NCBI GenBank assembly: GCA_004352715.1
Contig: SCFE01000072.1
Span: 1,048,878-1,112,877, forward strand
DNA length: 64,000 nt
Reading direction: 5' to 3'
From: Hofstenia miamia
Lineage: Eukaryota > Xenacoelomorpha > Acoela
Shown here: positions 1 through 9,664 of the stretch, in pieces
Layout: each line of letters opens with the position of its first letter
Position numbering within the stretch: position 1 is the first letter of the stretch
Position numbers and translations under genes: made by a program
The notes under the pieces: generated by a model
What the model was told of the DNA's origin: nothing
Databases searched by the model: none
Seen by the model: only the letters and a program-made list of their open reading frames with translations

Positions 1-1
1 G

Positions 2-265
2 GACAGAAATGTAGAAAGCAAAGAGAAAGAGAAGATAGACAAGTACAGAGAGTTAGCAGAGGAAATAGAAAGACTGTGGAAGTTAAAGAAGGTTGAAGTA
101 GTCCCGGTAGTAGTAGGAGCACTAGGAGCAGTAAGTAAGAAGCATGAGAGATACTTGGAGCAGTTGGGAGTACCAAAGTGGGGAGGAGCAGTAGCACAGA
201 AGGCAGCATTGTTAGGAACAGCTAGAGTCCTGAGGAAAGCTCTCAGACTCCCTGGGAACTGGTGA
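2..265 (+). pseudogene. RLE-class LINE ORF, C-terminal fragment (copy 1)
   Basis: The frame is open from the left edge to a TGA at 263-265 and encodes the last 87 or so residues of a non-LTR retrotransposon polyprotein. It contains VVPVVVGALGAVSKKHERYL and ends in LRLPGNW. The same DNA, with few changes, forms the 3' end of the second copy at about 2318-2580, whose endonuclease domain identifies the family. Unlike copy 2, this copy has GAG rather than TAG after the KEK residues, so the C-terminal tail is uninterrupted. It is partial because the window starts inside it. The product would bind and nick DNA for target-primed insertion; this fragment alone lacks RT and nuclease. Confidence 0.8.
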
Positions 266-312
266 GGTCCCCGAGCTGAGAGGGATACCAGCATGAAGCT
301 CTGAGATGCAAG

Positions 313-361
313 GATAATAAAAATAATAATAACAATAATAATAATAATAATAATAATAAAT
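313..361 (+). repeat. (AAT)n microsatellite after LINE copy 1
   Basis: An imperfect then perfect AAT array directly follows the 3' untranslated end of the LINE. The same junction recurs at 2630-2660. R4/Dong-type LINEs are known to insert into TAA/AAT arrays, so this is probably target sequence, a copied tail, or both. Confidence 0.85.
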
Positions 362-421
362 AGCTCTTGTGGCCAAGGGGTAAAGGTCTAGACTGGGACC
401 ACTCGCACCCAGATTCGAGCC
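361..421 (+). other. tRNA-derived Pol III promoter-like segment (SINE head?)
   Basis: The sequence at 370-380 (TGGCCAAGGGG) fits the tRNA A-box, and that at 412-421 (GATTCGAGCC) fits the B-box with one mismatch, at normal tRNA spacing. It sits exactly between the AAT array and the first codons of the truncated LINE reverse transcriptase. I could not fold clean acceptor and T stems, so it is not a functional tRNA. It may be a SINE head or a chimeric 5' junction made during retrotransposition. Confidence 0.45.
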
Positions 422-2660
422 TGATACCAGAGGAGCAGAAGGGATGTAGGACAAAGACGGGAGGATTCAAAGACCAGTTATTGATAGACCAGGCAGTGGT
501 GGAGAATTGTAGAAGAAGGAAGACCAACTTGGCAATGGCATGGATAGACTACAGAAAGGCATATGACAGCATGTCACAAAAGTGGGTATTGAAGATGTTA
601 GAGGCTAATGGAGGTTCGCAGAAATGGGTTGAGTTTCTAGAGAGAGAGATGGGAAAGTGGCAAACTGAGATAGATGGGCATAGGTTGAGGTTTAGACGGG
701 GTATATTCCAGGGAGACAGCTTAGCGCCACTACTGTTTGTAGTTAGCTTAATACCTATCAAAGAAAAGTTAAAGGAGGCAGGTATAGGGAGTAAGTTGGA
801 GAAGAATGGTAGAGCAGTGAGTCACCTGTGGTACATGGACGACCTGAAGATGTATGCTAGTTCAAGGAAGATGTTACAGAATCAAGTGGAGACATTGGAG
901 AAGGCAAGCAGAAATTGGATTAGGAAAGTGTGCAGCAGTGACAATGACTAGAGGCAAGTGTGTGGATGGGGAGGGTTTGAGAATAAGCAGTGGGGATAAG
1001 ATTGAGGAAGTCAAGGAGGGCTACAAGTACTTAGGAGTGTTAGAAAGGGACAGAACAGATCACGAGGAAATGAAGATGAGGCTAAGGAAAGAATACAAGA
1101 GGAGAATAAGAAAGGTACTACAGAAGTCAGCATTAAATGGGCAGAATAGTATAAAAGCAATTAATACATGGGCGATACCAGTGTTGAGATATTCCGCAGG
1201 AATAGTTAAGTGGAACAAGAATGAACTGAGGGAGTTAGATAGGGAGACAAGGAAGATACTAGCAGCAGAGAGGGCATTCAACTTAAATGGAGATGTAGAT
1301 AGGCTGTACATGGCAAGGCATAAGGGAGGGAAAGGGCTGCTAAGTGTGGAGGAACCTGTAGAAGCAGAAGCACTAGGGCTAAAGGAATATGTAGAAGAGC
1401 AACCTAGAGGATTCCTACTAAGGGTCACTAAGGAGTTAAGGAAGATCAGAACTGAGAGTGAAGAAAAGAATGTGAAATCAGAGAGACAAACAAGGTATGG
1501 GCAGAAGACAATGCATGGAGAATACTGGAGGAACACAGAAAAATGTGANNNGGGTTAAAAGCAGGAGACAAGTGGTATGAGCAGAAGCCACAGGGCGTCA
1601 TAGAAAATGAGAAGGTAAAGATACTGTGGGATTTCAACATACAGNNNNNNNNNNNNNNNNNNCTGTAGAAGCAGAAGCACTAGGGCTAAAGGAATATGTA
1701 GAAGAGCAACCTAGAGGATTCCTACTAAGGGTCACTAAGGAGTTAAGGAAGATCAGAACTGAGAGTGAAGAAAAGAATGTGAAATCAGAGAGACAAACAA
1801 GGTATGGGCAGAAGGCAATGCATGGAGAATACTGGAGGAACACAGAAAAGTGTAATAGAGAAGAGAGCAACAAGTGGTTAAAGAAGGCAGGACTAAAAAG
1901 AGAAACAGAAGCACTAATAATGGCAGCACAGGAGCAAGCAATAAGAACAAACTGGGTGAAGAAGAACATAGACAGAAGAGTAGAAGTAAGTGATAAGTGT
2001 AGGCTATGTAAGAAAGAGGCGGAGACAGTAGATCATCTGATAGTAGGGTGTGAGAAGTTGGCACAGAATGAGTATAAGTTCAGGCATGACAAGGTGGGAA
2101 GAATGGTACACTGGAGTTTGGACAGGCAGCATGGGTTAAAAGCAGGAGACAAGTGGTATGAGCAGAAGCCACAGGGCGTCATAGAAAATGAGAAGGTAAA
2201 GATACTGTGGGATTTCAACATACAGACGAGCAAATTGATAGAAGCATGGAGGCCAGACATAGTAGTGGTAGACAAAGAGAAAAGATTAGGAACAGTGATA
2301 GACATAGCAGTACCAAAGGACAGAAATGTAGAAAGCAAAGAGAAATAGAAGATAGACAAGTACAGAGAGTTAGCAGAGGAAATAGAAAGGCTGTGGAAGT
2401 TAAAGAAAGTTGAAGTAGTCCCGGTAGTAGTAGGAGCACTAGGAGCAGTAAGTAAGAAGCATGAGAGATACTTGGAGCAGTTGGGAGTACCAAAGTGGGG
2501 AGGAGCAGTAGCACAGAAGGCAGCATTGTTAGGAACAGCTAGAGTCCTGAGGAAAGCTCTCAGACTCCCTGGGAACTGGTGAGGTCCCCGAGCTGAGAGG
2601 GATACCAGCATGAAGCTCTGAGATGCAAGGATAATAAAAATAATAATAACAATAATAATA
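422..2660 (+). mobile_element. RLE-class non-LTR retrotransposon (R4/Dong-like), copy 2
   Basis: A 5'-truncated element begins inside the reverse transcriptase (LIPEEQKGC) and runs through RT, a CCHC finger and a restriction-like endonuclease to a 3' end identical in layout to copy 1, followed by AAT repeats at 2630-2660. The RLE domain plus the AAT association suggests the R4/Dong group. The internal order is damaged by assembly: 1552-1644 repeats about 2134-2224, and 1663-1855 repeats about 1356-1548, around N runs at 1549-1551 and 1645-1662. The native element should be shorter than shown. Confidence 0.8.
425..2348 (+). pseudogene. LINE polyprotein: RT + CCHC + PD-(D/E)XK-like endonuclease, broken
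   Basis: RT motifs are visible: TNLAMAWIDYRKAYDS near 520-570, GIFQGDSLAPLLF near 700-740 and LWYMDDLKMYAS near 828-866, which carries a YMDD-type catalytic box. A frameshift near 915-935 moves the frame from the one ending at 951 to the one continuing as IGLGKCAAVTMTRGK. Farther on is a zinc finger CRLCKKEAETVDHLIVGC (about 1996-2050) and the endonuclease signature RPDIVVVD...GTVIDIAVP (about 2250-2310). A TAG at 2346-2348 stops the frame where copy 1 reads through. Two N runs and duplicated contig ends interrupt the middle. The gene is not functional as assembled. Confidence 0.8.
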
Positions 2661-3412
2661 TACAACCAATAAACAAGCAAATTCATTGCTCAATGTATAC
2701 AAAATTCTACAAACTAACAAGTGACAAAAGAAAAATAAAATTTAGACAAATAAATTACTACAAATTAATATGTACAATATATAATAATATAAGCAATGTT
2801 TGTGTGAATGTTTGTGTAGATGCTCAATGTTGGATGTATATTTCAAATGCATGAAGTGTATTACCGTCCCCTAATGTATATTGTTTTATTAGAAGAGACT
2901 GCTTTAATTTTTTTCTAAATTTTTTATAGTTTTTTTCTATTCGCGTTTCATAATCTAAATAATTCCACAATTTAATAATAATAGCGCTTACTAAAATTAT
3001 AAAAGGAAAATAAAGTTTACTAAAATAAAATAAATTAAACAGCACCAGATGAAAAAGTAGAATATCTAGCTTTGGCTGATATTGATTGATTATAAAGTGA
3101 AGTACAAAAAGGAATAAATATATTTATGCGACATGTGGTTTTCTATAAAATGATTTTTTTCCAAAGGAATAGAGCAATAAGGTCTTGCTCCATTTTTTCA
3201 ATGACGATTTTTTTCAAAGTTGACCTGTGTCAATAACAAAAATACGTTTGAGAAAATCCTATATAGCATTAAAGCTGTGAGTTCCAGCTTCTTTTTGCAA
3301 TTTAATTGATCAAAATCACAAATTTTTATGTGTAAATACGTAAGAATCAAAAGTTGAGCAAAATCCATTTGAAAATTAGTGAATGAAAGCATGTATTCGA
3401 GCTCAATTGCAG
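2661..3412. other. AT-rich stretch with no recognised feature
   Basis: Short open frames on both strands here have no recognisable motifs. I see no repeat structure beyond homopolymer runs. Confidence 0.5.
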
Positions 3413-3701
3413 GGTGATGTTACCTTTAAAAAGCTTACAGCAATTTTCAGGAATGGCGAGAGATGAGAAATCTAAATTTTTCACATTGATAAGCAACTAC
3501 CTCAACACCAGTGCACAACATGAAGTAACAGAGGTACTGAAACCTATTTATTGTGAAGTACCATTCATTGATTCAAACATTAAGCAACTCAAATCAACTA
3601 TTTCGACTGTTAATAAAATAGCCAATATTGTGCTTTTTAATGACCCAAGATATTTTACCAATCAAACATATCATCAAAAAATGTCTAGTAACAAGATATG
3701 A
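3413..3701 (+). CDS. possible exon or ORF, unrecognised
   Basis: A 95-residue open frame (ATG at 3414) follows an acceptor-like AATTGCAG ending at 3412. The product is lysine/serine-rich with no recognised domain. It lies upstream of, and on the same strand as, the membrane exon at 4219, so it could be an earlier exon, with an internal donor such as the GGTACTG near 3535. It could equally be transposon-derived or spurious. Confidence 0.25.
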
Positions 3702-3939
3702 TTGTGAAGAAGTAAATGAACACCCAAGATCAGAAGCACTCACTTCAAGCAAGAACAGAAAATTCTAATATAATTAAAAGAATGCCAAAATTGCATAAAC
3801 ATAATAATAATTAACAGTGCTCAAAATTCCAAATTATTAAAGAGACAGAAACTAATTCTTTTTTACATTTGTTATAGAGCAGGCATTAAATATCTGTATT
3901 CTTAAGTGCAGTTGATTTTAAACCTAATAATTACAACAC

Positions 3940-3944
<5 letters not shown>

Positions 3945-3986
<42 letters not shown>
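3945..3986 (+). repeat. (TA)n microsatellite
   Basis: Perfect TA dinucleotide array. Confidence 0.95.
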
Positions 3987-3989
<3 letters not shown>

Positions 3990-4176
3990 CTAATAATCGA
4001 GTCCGCAATGGTCAGAAATACTGCGTAAATTAATAGAAATATTTAAACTAAAAATATATCATCACTAATCGTATCTTCAAATTATTAATTGAAATAAGTT
4101 CGTAATCCTAAAATTGAAATTTATGATTCTCAATAAATTAATAAAGTAAAAAGTTTACAAATGTCTTTATGCCACA

Positions 4177-4202
<26 letters not shown>
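4177..4202 (+). repeat. (TA)n microsatellite next to exon acceptor
   Basis: A TA array ends 16 bases before the acceptor of the exon at 4219. Confidence 0.9.
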
Positions 4203-4207
<5 letters not shown>

Positions 4208-4218
4208 TTGTCATTTAG

Positions 4219-6245
4219 AAATATAAAAACTATAAGAAAAAGTTGAAAGCTGCAGGTGAAAAGGCATATTTCAGAGTCGTGGACTTAATGAAGCAAATGG
4301 ATTATGAAAACCAAAATATGTTGCCAACAATTATGTATGCAATCATTGCAGGATTGTTTGTATTTGCAGCACCAGTCATCATTTTGTTTCATCTGGAAAG
4401 TGTTAAGTAAGTAGACTATAATTTCAAGAAATAATCAAATTTAACTTTTTTAAAGTCTATACCGTTATATAATATATTTAAAAACGTTTAATTTCGATTT
4501 CATGTACAATGTTAGTAAAATAGACAACTTAGATACTAAAGTTTTGCTGCTTTTGTAGCAGTGGTCAGCCTTTACCTACATTAAGATAAGATAAGACAAT
4601 CTTTATTAAGAGAAGGTAAAACAATTAAATATAAACTGATAGCTTTTCAAAGTAGTGTCATTAAAAAAATAAAAAGCATACTACTTACGAACCTATAAAT
4701 TGATAACCAGGCTAAGAATAAGTCTAAATTCTAGTAATTGTGTAATTGCTATTATAGAAATTTAACCTGTTCAAATTTATAAGTGCTAAAGGCAAACAAA
4801 TTCCTGAAAATTAACCTTAATCACAAAAACCACTTTTTGATGTTAAAAATACACGCAAGCAATATTTATTGTTAAAAGTATATTAAATGAATGAAAATTA
4901 CATGCAGGGGAAATTATATACGCTAGAAAATCACATTTTTTACTATCATCTCTGGAAAATAGCAACCATTATTTTACGGGTATTTTTGAGTGAATCCTTC
5001 TCTGCACGCACAATGCATAATTCAATTAACGGGCAGCATTGAATATCGGGAGGCGATAAAACCGGGGTAGAGTTGCAACCGGGCCCTGATTTGAAACCCT
5101 GGGAACATGCGAGCCCTTGCTCTTTTAATTGCAGTTTTAATAATATATATGTTGCATCATATTAAAGTGCAACATTCCCCTCGCAGAAATGCAAATAACA
5201 CCCAGTGTAATGTAATTTAAAGTTTAATGATATACTAATGAAATTGATTGGATTCACTTTTGAGGTATAATTAGTCAATTGAATATAACAGTTAACATAA
5301 TATTTTAATGTCAGAGAATGTATATTTATAAAAAAAATGTTTAGCAATTCTATCCCCGTTGTGCAGAAATTTTGACACGGGCCGACACCATTCTTAATTT
5401 TACGACCCTGACCCGGTTAGAACTCTGCTATAGGGTCTTAAAACTAGGGATATTTGAATATTTTAAGGGTGTAGAAGCAGGTCATTATGCAATATGCTCC
5501 TTGTTGATAACTTTAAAATTCATAAAGGAAGCGCTGTGGCACCAAGCCTATCTTTGAGGATTTCTGTTTGCCATCCGAGCAGCTTCCTCATTTTCGGGCG
5601 TTCTAGCTGTCCTTGCACTAAGGCGCTTCTTCTCATTGCATATTAACGTGTGACAGTCACACAAAAATACCAAATTTTCCAAAAAATATTATTGAGTTCA
5701 GTACATTACAAAATACTGACCTCGGACGGTTTAACGTTTTTTTCTAATGGCTCCCTCGAGAAAATCCTGGCTATTCAGTGGTTCTAGCTGTCTTAATTTT
5801 GTTTGGCATATTGCGATCTACATTGAATTTTGTAATCTTTGATTTTTATATTTTTAACGACATGTTGAACTAGGTTGACATTAGGCGGATCTGTTATAAA
5901 GTATTTTAAGATATGCCTCAAATTAGTACGAAGCTTTCAAACAGTACAGTATTGTTGATCTCCATTGCTTAAATATTGTAAATAGTATTAATAATAGTAA
6001 ATATACTCATTAAATATCTAAAATCAATTTATCTAACATATTCTAAAATGTTTAGACACGCACATTCAGTGAATTCCTTAGAAAAACTGAGATTAAAACG
6101 CTTGAAAACAGAACTTAAGTTGCGACAGAAGGATGTAAAGCAAAAAAAATTAGAAGCAATGCTAAAGAGCCAAGCCAAGAAAAAAGTCATGGCTAGTAAT
6201 GCAAGGAAAAAAGCTAAAAGAGAAAAAATGAAGAGTAAACAATAA
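4219..6245 (+). CDS. membrane protein with lysine-rich C-tail, last two exons
   Basis: Exon 4219-4406 follows a TCATTTAG acceptor and ends at a strong donor (GTAAGTA). Exon 6056-6245 follows ATGTTTAG and ends in TAA. The phases match: two bases (AA) join one base (A) to give Lys, leaving 125 in-frame residues. The first exon gives a basic segment (KYKNYKKKLKAAGEKAYF), then a hydrophobic span IMYAIIAGLFVFAAPVIILF and HLESVK. The second exon gives a strongly basic helix with LEKLRLKRLKTELKLRQKD and KKAKREKMKSKQ at the end, probably cytosolic and perhaps coiled coil. The 5' exons are not identified. I do not recognise the family. The splice prediction rests on consensus sites and phase only. Confidence 0.45.
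4407..6055 (+). other. predicted intron; GC-richer patches
   Basis: This is the intron between the two membrane-protein exons. It contains unusually GC-rich patches near 5030-5110 and 5350-5450, and a short perfect palindrome (GTGTGACAGTCACAC, 5649-5663). I see no coding exon in it. Confidence 0.35.
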
Positions 6246-8244
6246 ATGAAAAAGTGTAATTGATACAGAAGAAAATATATCCCCTCATGCTCAGAATTTT
6301 AATTTATTAATTGAATATATGAGCCCACTATGTAAGTTCGTGGTAGTCAGTCTTTGCAAAACAATTATGCTCGAGGTTGCACCTATCTCTTAAATTCCAA
6401 AAACATGTATATATGAACATTTACAGGGGCGGATCTAGAAATTTCTGATGGGGGGGAACTTCAATTTTTGCCTAATATTTTTCATTCAAGACATGATTAA
6501 ATTTTGATTCGTCATACACTTTTCAATCCTTAAGTTGTCATCAAGATCGTTAGTTTGAGATTTTTCAAATTCACTTAGAAATACGTCAATTTGTCTAATG
6601 TATCAAATTTTATATTAATATATATAGATAAACCTATTTCTGGCCCAGTCCTAAAATTGAATGTGCTAATATTATGCATTATCAATCAAACAGAATATTG
6701 AATGAAGATATTGCAGACATATTCAAGCTTAGCAAGTAAAGCATAATATCGACTTTTAAATCAAAATGACCCTAGTCTCAGTTGAAATTAAAAATTTGGT
6801 CTCTCATCCTGTCTCATGTTGTGTTAGTTATCCTTGACCACTATCAGTCGCATGGATCCGTTATCGGGATCAGTAATGCGGTAATTTCCTTCGGACCCTA
6901 TTGACTATGCCACCATAATTGTTTTGTAAAGTCTTGAGAGAAGAACACATTATAATACATTCGCTAACAAATTTGTTGAATTTTGAACCTTGGGATTATT
7001 AGAAATTCAGTAATTTAAGAATTGAATGATCTTAGATGATTATTAAAGTAAGAATAAAATTGCATTAATCGTAGGATTAGGATCGAAGTTTCTACCTTGT
7101 AAAACAAAAAATTAAAACGAGGGGATAGTGAGCCCCTAATAAGACTAAGATTTTACTTAAATTGGGTACTTGTTTTGTACAACAAAAACTGAGCAATTAA
7201 TGCAAAATACTGTTTTAAATTTCACTGATCATTTAGTAGTTAGATTCCGGGGAAAGAGTAAACATTGGGAAACCCTGTAGATATTCTGCCACGTAGAAAG
7301 AGCATGGCTTTTACTGGAGGACATCAAACTTCGAAATATTTCTTACAAAACTTGTAATTTATTGTCGTTGTATCTCAAAATTGAAGAAAACAAAATGAAT
7401 GTGGCAAACTGATTCTAAATATTAATGTCGCTAACGCATTTGATCATGAAAAATCCATTTTCAGATGCTACCCATGATCAGAGTCAGAGTGAGATAAGGT
7501 TTATTTTTAGATGAGTGAATTGTGGGTCATTTATAATTGTTATGGTGGAATAACAATTACAAATTTAAGGAACAATTTAATTCGTCAAACACTTAGATAG
7601 TGACCTAATTCCAACCATCAATATTCATTTCAATTTTTGCAATATAAAACTGATTTTTTTTAGAAAAGTAAGGAGATAAGCTCCCCCTCCATTCAACAAC
7701 AATGTGTTTAAATTAACATATATGTATACTGTGAAAGCAGTTAACAGCTTTTATAATATACTGAATACCGAAGTTTAGTGGATGTTAGATGAGATGCATA
7801 ATATTGGATCACCACTATTTTTGATAGATTCTTAGAAATGAGTAAAATTGTTTGAAGAAAAATTGGAAAGGTTTGGTAAATTTCAGGAAAAATTGCAAAT
7901 ATTTTGCAAAATTGACAAACCTTTGGATCGATTTGCAACTGAAATGTAAACACTAATTTGGAATTTTCCAACATTTTTACTAAGGTTGCACATACTAAAC
8001 TAATAGCTACACTCCATTTTGCTTCTCTATTGGGGACTGCTTATGATGCCGGCATATTAATAATAAGATAATCTATATTCATTTGAATTTTTGCAATAAA
8101 ACTAATTTTTGAAGGGAATAGCATATTAATAACTACAAAGTACATATAAAAAATGAATAAAAACAAATGAGAAAATTAATGATTCCAGATAGTTTACTAA
8201 TTTCGATATAATTTGTAATCACTATTATAAAATTTAAATCCTAT
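6246..8244. other. intergenic AT-rich stretch with a MITE-like end at 6424
   Basis: At about 6424-6455 the sequence CAGGGGCGGATCTAG followed by a G-run resembles one end of a hAT-type MITE, but I found no matching opposite end. Otherwise I see nothing. Confidence 0.35.
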
Positions 8245-8710
8245 CTATGATCTACCTGAAATAAAATTTTGTTTGAGAATTAATGATTTTAGCTCTTTCC
8301 TTATTTTTTTAAGTTGTCAGTTATCTTCATTTTTTTGGTAATTTATTCCAGTTATAAATTGCAGTATTAATAAAGGATTGATTCACAATATTTTTTTTAA
8401 ATTTAACATGTGAATAGTGTTTCTTGATCATTTATTTTATTCATAAAATAGAAGAAATAAATAATAGTATTGTAAATAAATAACTGGAAAAAAATAGATT
8501 TAGAAATATAATCTTTTGTTTTAGAAAAGTTTTATTACAAACATTTAATGCCCATTTTAGTTGAACTGCAAGCCTTTTTAGCATTAGACTGTGTATATTA
8601 GAATATAAAACATTAGCATAGCTTATATTGTTCATAATGTAAACATGACACATTTGAATTATTTCAGTTGGGGATAATTGTTGGGAAACATAGGATTCCA
8701 AAGGAATCAT
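8245..8710 (-). pseudogene. LINE ORF2 C-terminal region (APE/RT class)
   Basis: On the minus strand one frame (from about 8710) carries PTEIIQMCHVYIMNN, a typical post-RT region. A second frame, shifted in the T-rich 8400s, ends QSFINTAIYNWNKLPKKMK...ISGRS with TAG at 8245-8247. The block 'W-N-x-L-P' followed by a K-rich helix is the usual tail of CR1/L2/jockey-like ORF2 proteins. RT catalytic motifs are absent, so this is only a terminal fragment. Confidence 0.5.
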
Positions 8711-9507
8711 TCACAAAATTTTTTTTGATGAAATTGTTTTGCAATTTCAACAAAAAGCATTTGTCACATTTGTAAAGATTGCTTGACAGGTGGTAATTGA
8801 TGAGTTGCAATCCCGTGAATAAATCATGAATAATGGGGGGGGGTGTGGTTATAGGATGTGGTATTCACACATCAAAAAATCAATGTATGAATAATTTTAG
8901 AATTTACATGTGTACATTTTGGAGAATTCATTATATATGGTAGCAATCTTAATGAATAATTGTACTGACATTATATCTCTCTATTAATAAAGGATTGTAT
9001 TGTATCCAGTCAGGACTATAATGTATCATGATATTTGGAGAAAAATTTTAGCCATGTATACATAGAGTTTACATAAACGTGTGGTAAAGATCTCAACAAT
9101 TAGCATGTTTGCATGTAAAAATATTTACTAAATAATTATTAAAACAATATTGTATTTTTTAAGTACTTTGTTTCTATTTAATGAGTCATATGTATTGAAT
9201 TTGAAAACAGTGGATGGATGAATTAATGAATTACTATAAAGGATACATCTTGTTACTTAAATGACGTTTTTTTCTCAAAATTCTTAGTAACTTCTCTTCT
9301 AATTACCATGCACCTGTATTTTAGTATGTGAATAATACACTATCAACTAACTTTGTTTACATATTTACAAACATTTACATGTTTAGAAAGACTAATTCAA
9401 TATTGAGGCATGTCCAACGTCTATTTGGTTTTCACTTGTAAATAAAAAATTATTTTCACTTGATTCCTTGATTTTTATAAAATGTGGCCTGCAGACGTTC
9501 AAAAACG
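8711..9507. other. AT-rich stretch, nothing recognised
   Basis: It contains a G9 run near 8836 and short dispersed AT repeats. I found no coding or repeat family. Confidence 0.4.
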
Positions 9508-9626
9508 CACTGTGGACCCGCGATCAAATCGTTATGCCGACAGAGATGGATGTGGGGCAGATTGTATTTTGTATATTGGTGAAAATGAACTTGCTGTTGT
9601 GGGGTATATCAGACACTTCAATTTTT
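9508..9626 (+). CDS. possible internal exon
   Basis: A CpG-containing, locally GC-richer block begins right after an acceptor-like GGCCTGCAG at 9499-9507. Two frames are open: one reads RTVDPRSNRYADRDG and GADCILYIGENELAVVG, the other TFKNALWTRDQIVMPTEMDV then a hydrophobic run. A weak donor GGTATATC lies near 9600. Neither reading is recognised, and the composition contrast is the main reason to list it. Confidence 0.22.
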
Positions 9627-9664
9627 TATTGATTAGTCATGGGCATATTTCATATGCTTATTAA

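Noticed and set aside
243-527. Minus-strand ORFs with poly-Leu/Tyr runs
   Set aside because: They are translations of the AAT microsatellite and the antisense of the LINE; no independent coding evidence.
1060-1536. 158-codon minus-strand ORF, and similar ones at 1634-1969 and 2033-2686
   Set aside because: Antisense shadows of the purine-rich LINE coding strand.
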